Source of the DNA: an uncultured Clostridia bacterium
GTDB lineage: Bacteria; Bacillota_I; Bacilli_A; RF39; UBA660
NCBI GenBank assembly: GCA_947569225.1
Contig: CANORX010000066.1
Location: forward strand, 1 to 6,003
Direction: 5' to 3'
Length of the DNA: 6,003 nucleotides
Positions within the stretch are counted from its first letter, which is position 1; each line of letters begins with the position of its first letter. Position numbers and translations under genes: made by a program. Shown here in pieces: positions 1-5,865 of the stretch. Under the pieces are notes generated by a model. The model did not search any database and was not told the origin of the DNA. It saw only the letters and a program-made list of their open reading frames with translations.

Positions 1-1981
1 GTACAATTTTCTTCACCTGATTTTCTTCCTCATCAGTTAGAATAGTTAAAATAGAATCATAATTAATACTACTAAAGTTCTCCATTTTACTAATAGCCTT
101 AGCTACCATAAAATAATCACGTGCATATTCCTTTTTATTTAACTTAAGATATATCATACCTATCCTATAATAAAGACTTGAATTAACAACAAATGACTTA
201 GAAAGTATTTTCTTATAATTATCTAGAGCAGCAACATAATTTCCCAATATAAAATTTCTTTCTCCACTATTAAATAAAGTAACTAAAAATTCTTGACTAT
301 TTACATTCCCAACATCTTTATATCTAAATACAATCTTTTTTATACCATCTAGTTCAATTACAAAACAATCTAAATATGAAAATGATTTCAAAATTTCAAT
401 ATAATCTTTTATTCTAAATTTATTACTATCAATTAAAATAATTCCCCTATTAACTAAATCTTCCAAACTATAACCTATATTTAAATCTTCAAAAGTATAC
501 TGACCCTTTGTATCATCTTTAACATAATCAAAATCAGATCTCACAATTTTATCATTACTTTTATTACTAGCACGATCTAAAACCTCTCTCATACCTTTAA
601 TAGCTAACTGAGAATGCTTTTGCGCCTTAGCTTTATCCAAAATATCCAAATAAACTCCTGCTATTTCAAATTTTTTCCTAGCTAAACTCTCATAAAATCT
701 TAAAACATATTCGGAGATTTCAAACCTAAAAGAATCAGTTTTTATCATAGAAATAGCCATCATAGGCTTACTAAATGCCATATCGTTTTCATAAACACTA
801 ATCTTAATAAGATTATTTACAACATATTCATACTCTTGTTTATCACCAAGATATGAATTAATATATAAAAATGCCTTATCAATATCATTATTAATCAAAC
901 TCTCAAGAATCATTTCTATTGTTACATCCACATTTGTATTAACATCTTCCTCTACTTCAGTAACTTGTTGAGGTTCTTTTGAAGCACTTTTATCATTCTC
1001 TAAACCTTTAACTACATCTATCATCTCATTAACCTCTATTAGTAATAAATACATTAAATTATTACGAGGAAGTAGATTATTTTCTTGACAATGTTCCTTT
1101 TGTAGTCTAAAAGCAGCTCTAAAATTATTGCTATCAATCGCATCCCAAATATCAGAATATTCTAATTTTTTAAGAATAGGCAACTTTAAAGTTCTCTCCA
1201 TATCAAAATAACTGCTAATAAGTTTTACATAATATTTTTCTGATTTATTCAAATTTCTATAAGATATTTCATTAGTAAGATACCTTAATGCTTCATTGAG
1301 CTTTTTATCTATAACTAAGTCAAAAAAATGATCTTTTTCAGAAAATTGTTTTTTATAAATAATATCTAACAATTTCTCTTCTACTTTAAATTCTAAAGAA
1401 TTTTTCTCTGATAAAATCTCTAAACTCCTAAAATTCCCATCAATTATTTTTCTTCTAAGTCTATTTATAGGAATATCTCTATCTTTATCACCTGTTAAAA
1501 CTTGAATATCTTCAAATCTGATTAACTTAAAAATTTCTATTAACTCTAAAGGTAATTTATTAGCAAGTCCCAAAAGACAAAAATAATAATTAATATCACT
1601 TGAATTATAAATATTACTTGTATCATTTAACAAAACTCTTAAACACTTCATAGAAATATCATAATTATCAGTCAAAATACTAACCATAAACAAATTATAA
1701 ACACACTCTATATTAGTATTATCATCTAAATAACATCTATGCAAAATATTAAAAGCACTTTCCAAATCATTTTGAAGAATTAACTCTTTAGCATACTTAA
1801 ATAACTCTTCACTATTTACCTTATAAATACCTCTTTTTTCTCTTTCTAAAACATTACTTTCATGCACTAATTTAGTTAAATCACCTGACACAAAACCTAA
1901 ATCATTTAATTTATTGGTATGTAACTCTCCCTCACGAACATACATATCCATCATTTCTTTTAAATTATTTTCACTTATCAT
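1..1981 (-). CDS. Large TPR-repeat protein with N-terminal winged-helix-like domain (partial, C-terminus outside window)
   Basis: I translated this frame from the ATG at 1981 to the window edge: 660 codons with no stop, so the gene is intact but cut at its 3' end. Residues about 20-55 look like a winged helix of the AbiEi-antitoxin N-terminal type: a short helix, LNDLGFVSGDLTKLV as the recognition-helix region, then a wing ending in RGIYKV. TPR-like helical pairs follow at about 57-120. A charged low-complexity linker rich in Lys, Glu, Asp, Gln and Thr lies at about 327-353. A second possible winged-helix-like stretch lies at about 498-528. The clearest TPRs are at about 572-635 (motifs GNYVAALDNYKKIL and YYRIGMIYLKLNKKEYA). 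No signal peptide or membrane segment is visible, so a cytosolic scaffold or regulator is likely. The start overlaps the stop of the preceding TPR gene (ATGA) and is preceded by GGGGGT, 5 G then 7 bases before the ATG, pointing to translational coupling. The function is unknown; DNA binding is inferred from fold resemblance only. Confidence 0.85.
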   Translation of the reverse strand, partial: MISENNLKEMMDMYVREGELHTNKLNDLGFVSGDLTKLVHESNVLEREKRGIYKVNSEELFKYAKELILQNDLESAFNILHRCYLDDNTNIECVYNLFMVSILTDNYDISMKCLRVLLNDTSNIYNSSDINYYFCLLGLANKLPLELIEIFKLIRFEDIQVLTGDKDRDIPINRLRRKIIDGNFRSLEILSEKNSLEFKVEEKLLDIIYKKQFSEKDHFFDLVIDKKLNEALRYLTNEISYRNLNKSEKYYVKLISSYFDMERTLKLPILKKLEYSDIWDAIDSNNFRAAFRLQKEHCQENNLLPRNNLMYLLLIEVNEMIDVVKGLENDKSASKEPQQVTEVEEDVNTNVDVTIEMILESLINNDIDKAFLYINSYLGDKQEYEYVVNNLIKISVYENDMAFSKPMMAISMIKTDSFRFEISEYVLRFYESLARKKFEIAGVYLDILDKAKAQKHSQLAIKGMREVLDRASNKSNDKIVRSDFDYVKDDTKGQYTFEDLNIGYSLEDLVNRGIILIDSNKFRIKDYIEILKSFSYLDCFVIELDGIKKIVFRYKDVGNVNSQEFLVTLFNSGERNFILGNYVAALDNYKKILSKSFVVNSSLYYRIGMIYLKLNKKEYARDYFMVAKAISKMENFSSINYDSILTILTDEEENQVKKIV

Positions 1982-2964
1982 TTTCTTACCCCCATACTTC
2001 GCTTTTTACTTAAACTTTCACTATAAATCATTCCCTCTTTATCAAACTCACTTGATAATAATAAAGGATACATAGTAAATACTTTATCATTTTGCATCAC
2101 TACTGCTAATCCATCTATTGGTTTACCATCATATGTTCCAATATTATAATTAAGTTTACTCTTATATATTAAACTTCCTGTAAAATACACAGGATTATTA
2201 TTTTTTATTATATTAGGTATATCTCTTAAAATCATATCAACTGTTTCTTTTGAATCAAAAATAATTTCTATCAAATCACTAGTCTTACAGTGCTTAACTA
2301 AATGTTTTAAAAGTAGTTTTTCATCATTAGATATTAACCTGTTATATGTAAACGAATGTTCAAACTCTTCTGAATTAAGTTCATTTATTCTTCCTAAATT
2401 ATACATTAAAATTGAATAATAACTTCGAAATGTATCTTTGTACTCTTTACAATTAACATCAAGTTTTTCACAAAGTTTTAATCCATGTTTAAAGTCACCC
2501 TCTATAATATCTAAATTTATAAGTTCTAATAATCCTATATTTCTAGAACTAGAATTTAAAATCAATGTTTCATACATTCTCCTAGCAATTAAAAACTCTC
2601 CAAGTTGAGTATAAATATTAGCTATAAATTTTAAATTAACTAATTGCTTTAAATCAGAATAATTACTAGAAAGAGCTCTACTATAATAATCTAAAGCCGT
2701 TAAATAGTTACATTCTATACTCTCAACTTTACCTAAAAAATAGTAAGCCTCTACATCCCTACAATCTAAAAGCATATTAGCGTACTCTCTAGCCATTTTA
2801 TAGTTTCCCATTTTTCTTTCTAACTCAAGTAATTTTCTAAGAGCTATATTTCTACTTATTGTATCTTCTAAAGCTTTCAAGTACCATAGTCTTGCAGTTC
2901 TATTGTCTTTATAAACATACTTGTCGCCCATTTTAACTGCTTCTTTTCCTAAATATAAACTCAC
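1978..2964 (-). CDS. TPR-repeat protein with C-terminal beta-rich domain, function unknown
   Basis: The product has 328 residues if it starts at GTG 2964. About five TPR-like helical pairs can be traced at residues 4-36, 38-69, 71-101, 107-139 and 142-172, with typical Gly/Tyr/Ala positions such as MGNYKMAREYANMLL and LGEFLIARRMYETLI. A helical stretch to about 250 follows, then a beta-rich end at about 256-320 (YFTGSLIYKSKLNYNIGTYD and a later VVMQNDKVFTMYPLL) that is not TPR. No signal peptide or membrane span is seen, so the protein should be a cytosolic protein-protein interaction module. GTG is preferred because it keeps the first TPR helix and has GGGGG seven bases upstream; the ATG at residue 12 has no well-placed ribosome binding site. 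The gene is first in an operon with the large TPR gene, overlapping it by four bases, so the two products are probably made in fixed ratio and may interact. No partner or ligand can be named. Confidence 0.85.
   Translation of the reverse strand: MSLYLGKEAVKMGDKYVYKDNRTARLWYLKALEDTISRNIALRKLLELERKMGNYKMAREYANMLLDCRDVEAYYFLGKVESIECNYLTALDYYSRALSSNYSDLKQLVNLKFIANIYTQLGEFLIARRMYETLILNSSSRNIGLLELINLDIIEGDFKHGLKLCEKLDVNCKEYKDTFRSYYSILMYNLGRINELNSEEFEHSFTYNRLISNDEKLLLKHLVKHCKTSDLIEIIFDSKETVDMILRDIPNIIKNNNPVYFTGSLIYKSKLNYNIGTYDGKPIDGLAVVMQNDKVFTMYPLLLSSEFDKEGMIYSESLSKKRSMGVRK
1989..1993 (-). promoter_or_regulatory. G5 ribosome binding site of the large TPR gene
   Basis: Five G, followed by TAAGAAA and then ATG at 1981, give a seven-base spacing. 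The site is inside the last codons of the preceding TPR gene (Met-Gly-Val-Arg-Lys-stop). GGGGG can pair with the CCUCC of 16S rRNA with one G-U wobble. It resembles the site in front of the first TPR gene. Confidence 0.6.
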
Positions 2965-2971
2965 ATTTTAA

Positions 2972-2976
2972 CCCCC
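2972..2976 (-). promoter_or_regulatory. G5 ribosome binding site that decides the start of the 328-residue TPR gene
   Basis: The sequence reads GGGGGTTAAAATGTGAG. The in-frame GTG (2964) is seven bases after the G run. An overlapping ATG at 2966 is five bases away but is followed at once by TGA. Because no other purine-rich site is near, this supports GTG as the start and makes ATG-TGA a possible competing dead-end start. Confidence 0.55.
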
Positions 2977-2996
2977 ATTCACGTATATCAGTTTAT

Positions 2997-3026
2997 CTAA
3001 TACCCCCCCAGACAGAGAAATGTCAA
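2997..3026 (-). promoter_or_regulatory. Promoter of the TPR operon with a seven-G spacer tract
   Basis: A perfect -35 box TTGACA lies at 3021-3026. A -10-like TATTAG (four of six) lies at 2997-3002 after an 18-base spacer that ends in seven consecutive G (3003-3009). Transcription would start near 2990, leaving a leader of about 25 bases before the GTG. The gap of 101 bases (2965-3065) between the upstream gene and this one holds no other clear element and no convincing terminator. The -35 is the best in the window. Its assignment is from sequence match only. Loss of one G would give the optimal 17-base spacer. Confidence 0.6.
3003..3009 (-). repeat. Homopolymeric G7 tract in promoter spacer
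   Basis: Seven C on the plus strand, seven G on the transcribed-sense strand. It is the only G or C run longer than five in this roughly 25% G+C window. Tracts of this kind between -35 and -10 boxes are known phase-variation elements in several bacteria; that role here is inferred. Confidence 0.9.
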
Positions 3027-3065
3027 GAAAAAAATACAATTTTAGTAAAAAAATTTAGTACAAAA

Positions 3066-3473
3066 CTATTTTTTCATTACAATTGTATCTATTACAAATT
3101 TTTCTAGATTACCATCACTTGAAACTACATTATCATCAAAATCAGTAATCAAAACATTTAATCTAAAAGTATCTTTATCTATCTTTGTAAAATACACCTC
3201 ACTATTCTCTTCACTCGCAATATAAAAACTATCTTTAATAGTTAAACTTAAATCATAACTATCTATTTTATCCATTATACTTACCTTTTCATTTAATTTA
3301 AGATTATTAAACTCTTCAAAAGGTATAAGTGTCCAAAAACAAAAATGACACTCACCATCTTTAGAAATAACTTCTATATTATTAGTTTCTACATACTCAC
3401 CATTAATCTTACATCTAGAAGGACTAATTATAACCTCATCTGCTTTTGCTTCTATACCATCAATTATCATCAT
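3066..3473 (-). CDS. Hypothetical 135-residue beta-rich protein, downstream of lepB
   Basis: I do not recognise this family. The product is small, acidic and predicted by eye to be mostly beta strand, with alternating hydrophobic stretches (VIISPSRCKI, FRLNVLITDF, EKFVIDTIVM). It has no signal peptide or membrane helix. A CxxC pair stands at residues 42-45 (CHFC) with one further Cys at 21, which could be redox-active or structural, though two Cys are too few for a classical zinc site on their own. The ATG at 3473 is seven bases after TAGGA, which itself includes the lepB stop codon, so the gene is very probably co-transcribed with lepB and translated by reinitiation. The next Met (residue 2, at 3470) is an equally possible start. 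The acidic composition and close coupling to signal peptidase are all that the context offers about function. Confidence 0.75.
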   Translation of the reverse strand: MMIIDGIEAKADEVIISPSRCKINGEYVETNNIEVISKDGECHFCFWTLIPFEEFNNLKLNEKVSIMDKIDSYDLSLTIKDSFYIASEENSEVYFTKIDKDTFRLNVLITDFDDNVVSSDGNLEKFVIDTIVMKK

Positions 3474-3482
3474 ACAACATTC

Positions 3483-3986
3483 CTACCTTATAAAACCAAA
3501 ATCATCAAAAGGATATAATATCAAATTAACTTTACCCTTAATTTGTTTTCTTTTAACAGGACCAATAACACGACTATCCTTACTTACATTTCTATTATCA
3601 CCCAAAACTATATATTCATCCTTACTAGCCACCATTGTAAAATCATCAGTAACCTCAAACTTTATTGGAGTATCAATCTTTTGATCATTTACATACAAAA
3701 CATTATTAGAATATTTAACAGTATCACCAGGCAAACCTATAACTCTTTTAATAATAGTATCATTCTCTAACTTAACTACAACAATATCAAATCTATCTAT
3801 TCCAAACCAAAGTCCAATCTTATTAACTAAAACAAAATCTCCATCATAAAGAGTATCCTCCATACTCTCCCCATTAACAACACCAGGAGTTACTATAAAA
3901 ATTCTTAACAAAACAACAACAACAACTATTACAACATAAGGAATCAACTCTTTAAAAAACTTTCTCACTTTATTATTTTCTTCCAT
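3483..3986 (-). CDS. lepB: Signal peptidase I
   Basis: This membrane-bound serine protease removes signal peptides from exported proteins on the outer face of the cytoplasmic membrane. The 167-residue product has a short cytosolic N-terminus, one transmembrane helix at about residues 14-33 (a run of Val and Leu/Ile), then the catalytic domain. The nucleophile is Ser41 in NGESMEDTL and the general base is Lys80 in IIKRVIGLPGD; both match the S26 family Ser-Lys dyad. The conserved GDN-R-SKDSR box lies at 129-139. The length is typical of compact single-span Gram-positive (SipS-like) enzymes rather than the two-span E. coli type. ATG 3986 has GAGGA six bases upstream. The gene follows the rplS terminator and has its own candidate -10 box, and it leads directly into the 135-residue gene. 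Genomes of this type often hold more than one signal peptidase, so the exact paralogue is not certain. Confidence 0.95.
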   Translation of the reverse strand: MEENNKVRKFFKELIPYVVIVVVVVLLRIFIVTPGVVNGESMEDTLYDGDFVLVNKIGLWFGIDRFDIVVVKLENDTIIKRVIGLPGDTVKYSNNVLYVNDQKIDTPIKFEVTDDFTMVASKDEYIVLGDNRNVSKDSRVIGPVKRKQIKGKVNLILYPFDDFGFIR

Positions 3987-4025
3987 AACTTATCCTCTTC
4001 TTTTAATTAAAATATCTTCTTAACC

Positions 4026-4054
4026 ATTATACAACAATTTATCAAAAAAAAAAA
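4026..4054 (-). promoter_or_regulatory. Candidate lepB promoter
   Basis: A perfect TATAAT lies at 4026-4031, about 40 bases before the lepB ATG. Seventeen bases upstream is TTTTTT (4049-4054), a poor -35 that is part of the T-tract of the rplS terminator. The -10 is strong and the -35 weak, so the call rests on the -10 and on the terminator just upstream. Confidence 0.45.
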
Positions 4055-4071
4055 TTAGGAATTCCTAATTT
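4044..4071 (-). terminator. Rho-independent terminator of rplS, overlapping its stop codon
   Basis: A perfect 20-bp palindrome at 4052-4071 (centre GGAATTCC) folds as an eight-base-pair stem AAATTAGG/CCTAATTT with an AATT loop and is followed on the minus strand by eleven T (4044-4054). The rplS stop TAG (4065-4067) is inside the stem. The stem has only two G-C pairs, so termination may be partial and lepB may also be reached by read-through. Confidence 0.8.
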
Positions 4072-4403
4072 CTCTCTTTAAATTTAAATGTACCCTTTAT
4101 TCCCTTTAAGAAATTAAGTTTAGCACGTCTAGCCTTACCAGTTCTAACAACTGTAATCTTATCAATTAAAGGACTATTTACAGGAAATACCCTATTAATA
4201 CCAACATTTCCACTTTTCTTTCTTACTGTAAATGTCTCAGATACGCTTCCACCCTTACGAGCAGTCACAACACCTTCATAAGCTTGGATTCTCTCTCTCT
4301 TACCTTCTTTAATCTTAACGTCTACTCTAACAGTATCTCCCACTCTAAACTCAGGAACATTAGGATTAATTTGTTTCTTATTAATCTTATCGATTAAATT
4401 CAT
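4065..4403 (-). CDS. rplS: Large-subunit ribosomal protein L19
   Basis: L19 sits at the interface of the 30S and 50S subunits near the 16S rRNA contacts. The 112-residue protein has the family hallmarks: an N-terminal helix MNLIDKINKKQI, the SH3-like core FRVGDTVRVDVKIKEGKRER, then QAYEGVVTARKGG, ETFTVRK and INRVFPVNSPLIDKITVVR, and a basic tail. The tail ends KGIKGTFKFKERN, more divergent than the usual L19 end, but the length is normal. The start is ATG 4403, giving the canonical MNLID; the ATG six codons further upstream overlaps the purine-rich AAGGAG, so that sequence must be the ribosome binding site and not coding. The gene has its own candidate promoter and leader, and it ends in a terminator. 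Two non-ribosomal genes sit upstream between it and trmD, where direct adjacency is common. Confidence 0.97.
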   Translation of the reverse strand: MNLIDKINKKQINPNVPEFRVGDTVRVDVKIKEGKRERIQAYEGVVTARKGGSVSETFTVRKKSGNVGINRVFPVNSPLIDKITVVRTGKARRAKLNFLKGIKGTFKFKERN

Positions 4404-4412
4404 ATCATATCT

Positions 4413-4418
4413 CTCCTT
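4413..4418 (-). promoter_or_regulatory. Ribosome binding site fixing the rplS start
   Basis: AAGGAG lies nine bases before ATG 4403. It falls within codons 2-3 of the longer reading frame that begins at 4421, which rules that longer start out. Confidence 0.85.
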
Positions 4419-4430
4419 CATTGCATATTT

Positions 4431-4464
4431 TTAATCATAATAAAATATCAGCGGATTAAGCACC
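4431..4464 (-). ncRNA. Candidate rplS (L19) leader hairpin
   Basis: In the rplS 5' leader TTAATC (4454-4459) and GATTAA (4431-4436) can pair over six base pairs around a 17-base loop that opens with CGCTGATA. CCGCTGA is an unusually GC-rich patch in this AT-rich gap. Ribosomal protein leaders for L19 are known in Bacillota (Rfam L19_leader) and bind the protein for feedback control. I cannot match the full consensus by eye, so the family call is tentative. Confidence 0.35.
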
Positions 4465-4467
4465 TAT

Positions 4468-4496
4468 ATATTAACATATTATTTACGTTTTTACAA
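4468..4496 (-). promoter_or_regulatory. Candidate rplS promoter
   Basis: TTGTAA (4491-4496) and TAATAT (4468-4473), each four of six, are separated by exactly 17 bases. The pair starts four bases past the stop codon of the upstream metallopeptidase gene and would start transcription just at the leader hairpin. In such AT-rich DNA chance matches are common. Confidence 0.4.
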
Positions 4497-4499
4497 GTA

Positions 4500-5300
4500 T
4501 TAAAACTTTAAAATTTTAAACCTTTCGCTATCAAACTCTTTTCTAGTAAGCGGCATACCATAAATCTCTCTCGTACTAACATCATATTCACTAAAATCAA
4601 AAGTATTATAAACATCAATATTACCACTAACACTATAAAACTCTCTTAAAGGACAAGTAACTTCACCATTATTATAAAAAGCATACCCTTGAATAAATAT
4701 ATTATGGTAAATAGACTCTAAATCCATAATACCAATAATATCATCTAAAAATGCTTTTCCATAAAGTTTTCTCATAAAATCAAAACTAATCATTTCTGCT
4801 TCTCTTTCTCCTGGAAATAAATAATGATACATATTATATAATTTTTCACCAAGTAGCCTATCTTCTACACTAGGCATACATGTTTTAAGCCTTAGATCGC
4901 CAGAATAAATACGAGCAGAATCTCTAAGTATTTTACTCCACAAATCTTTTCCATTTATAGTAACTAAATCTTGATAAGCATGACTTACTTCATGAATTAA
5001 TATCTGAGGAATTATAAAAGACAAAAAATTATTAAACTCTGAACTTATAATTCCATATGACTTTAAATCTTTTACATAATCATTAATTTTATTTACATCA
5101 AAAACTATACTTTTATTATAATAAATAGCTAAAACATCACTTTCTTTTAAATCACCACAAATTATATCTTGAACTAAAAAATCCATCTCATTAAAAACCA
5201 CTAAAAGCTTTCTAAACTCTTCTAAATATACTTTATCACTATAGTCTTCTCTTTTAAAATTTTCTAAAATAAAACTACTAAACTCTTTACTAAAAACCAT
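4500..5300 (-). CDS. Putative cytosolic zinc metallopeptidase (HExxH), family unassigned
   Basis: The 266-residue product has the zinc-protease signature HEVSHAYQ, with His103 and His107 as likely zinc ligands and Glu104 as the catalytic base, placed after a hydrophobic helix (FIIPQILI). About sixty residues later GEREAE (164-169) offers a Glu third ligand (165, 167 or 169), an arrangement typical of gluzincins. The region between (KDLWSKILRDSARIYSGDL and following) is helical and charged. There is no signal peptide or membrane span, so the enzyme is expected in the cytosol. ATG 5300 has GGGAG seven bases upstream. The gene sits between trmD and rplS, behind an 82-base gap that carries a possible promoter and direct repeats, so it may be expressed apart from trmD. 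Substrate is unknown; a role in processing a regulator, toxin or phage protein is possible but unsupported. The zinc ligands are seen, the third ligand choice is inferred. Confidence 0.8.
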   Translation of the reverse strand: MVFSKEFSSFILENFKREDYSDKVYLEEFRKLLVVFNEMDFLVQDIICGDLKESDVLAIYYNKSIVFDVNKINDYVKDLKSYGIISSEFNNFLSFIIPQILIHEVSHAYQDLVTINGKDLWSKILRDSARIYSGDLRLKTCMPSVEDRLLGEKLYNMYHYLFPGEREAEMISFDFMRKLYGKAFLDDIIGIMDLESIYHNIFIQGYAFYNNGEVTCPLREFYSVSGNIDVYNTFDFSEYDVSTREIYGMPLTRKEFDSERFKILKF

Positions 5301-5340
5301 AAATTATCTCCCAATCATACAAACTATCTTTTAAAGCTTA

Positions 5341-5368
5341 GATATAGAACCACTATTAACTATTACAA
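5341..5368 (-). promoter_or_regulatory. Possible promoter of the metallopeptidase gene
   Basis: TTGTAA (5363-5368) and TATATC (5341-5346), each four of six, are 16 bases apart, about 40 bases before ATG 5300. One copy of the 9-bp direct repeat falls in the spacer and the other just upstream of the -35. Weak matches in AT-rich DNA, so confidence is low. Confidence 0.3.
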
Positions 5369-5380
5369 TTTCACTATTAA
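5351..5380 (-). repeat. Pair of 9-bp direct repeats TTAATAGTG, 21 bp apart
   Basis: TTAATAGTG on the minus strand occurs at 5372-5380 and 5351-5359. The 21-base start-to-start distance is two helical turns, placing both on one face of the DNA. They bracket the possible -35 box and could be an operator. Confidence 0.5.
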
Positions 5381-5382
5381 TT

Positions 5383-5856
5383 TTACCTACTTCTACCCTT
5401 TTCCATTTCTTCAACAGGAACATTTACATTATTAAAACTCTTAAAAGTATCATTAATTAACTTAGTAAAAAACTCTTTTTCTCTATACTTATCTCTAAAC
5501 TCTTTTTCTGCAATCACAATCTTAGCAAGGAATTCCTTATACATCTTATTCTTCATATGTTCTTTATACTTATTAAAAATAACACTCTTTAACTTTTCTA
5601 TCTCACCAAGACAAGCTTTCACTCCATCCTCAGAATCATCTTCACTTATCAAAAAATTATATATCTTATCACAAACATTAGAAAATTTCTTATCAAGTTG
5701 TCTTCTAATATACTTATTTTTCATATCTTCATCGCATATTAAAATAGCCCTAACTTTCATAACTCCCTTAGATCCCCTAGGTTTAAGTTCTAAACCTACT
5801 AACTCTCCCATTTCCTTAAACTTACATTTCTTTACTTTCCTTTTCAAATAAATCAT
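5383..5856 (-). CDS. Hypothetical basic helical protein downstream of trmD
   Basis: I do not recognise this family. From ATG 5856 the product is 157 residues. The first 45 or so are strand-rich and basic (KRKVKKCKFKE then LVGLELKPRG and MKVRAILICDED); the rest is strongly helical and charged, with Lys/Glu-rich segments such as EIEKLKSVIFNKYKEHM and EKEFRDKYREKEFFTKLI, ending in a short basic GRSR. A helical bundle or short coiled coil is likely; no membrane segment or signal peptide is present. The in-frame GTG at 5865 would abut the trmD stop but has no ribosome binding site; AGGTGG (5862-5867), five bases before ATG 5856, overlaps the trmD stop TAG and decides for ATG. That position implies co-transcription with trmD and translational coupling. 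Basic charge and the neighbour tRNA gene would fit RNA binding, but that is speculation. Confidence 0.75.
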   Translation of the reverse strand: MIYLKRKVKKCKFKEMGELVGLELKPRGSKGVMKVRAILICDEDMKNKYIRRQLDKKFSNVCDKIYNFLISEDDSEDGVKACLGEIEKLKSVIFNKYKEHMKNKMYKEFLAKIVIAEKEFRDKYREKEFFTKLINDTFKSFNNVNVPVEEMEKGRSR

Positions 5857-5865
5857 AAAACCCAC

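Noticed and set aside
1978..2964. Rap-type quorum-sensing TPR regulator with a Phr peptide
   Set aside because: The length is somewhat short of Rap, the C-terminus is beta-rich, and no small secreted-peptide gene follows; the large TPR gene overlaps instead.
3011..3024. GACA-N6-TGTC inverted repeat over the -35 box as an operator
   Set aside because: The arms are only four bases and do not extend, and half of it is the TTGACA box itself.
3027..3065. Possible terminator after the 135-residue gene
   Set aside because: The gap has T runs and a four-base-pair TAGT/ACTA stem but no stable GC-containing hairpin, so no terminator is claimed.
3543..3770. 75-residue open frame on the plus strand
   Set aside because: It is antisense to the catalytic part of lepB, has no ribosome binding site of note and has a composition typical of the reverse complement of an AT-rich gene.
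4404..4421. Longer rplS start at ATG 4421
   Set aside because: Its codons 2-3 are the AAGGAG ribosome binding site, and L19 proteins start at the equivalent of MNLID.
5857..5865. GTG start at 5865 for the gene after trmD
   Set aside because: No ribosome binding site precedes it, and AGGTGG is well placed for ATG 5856.
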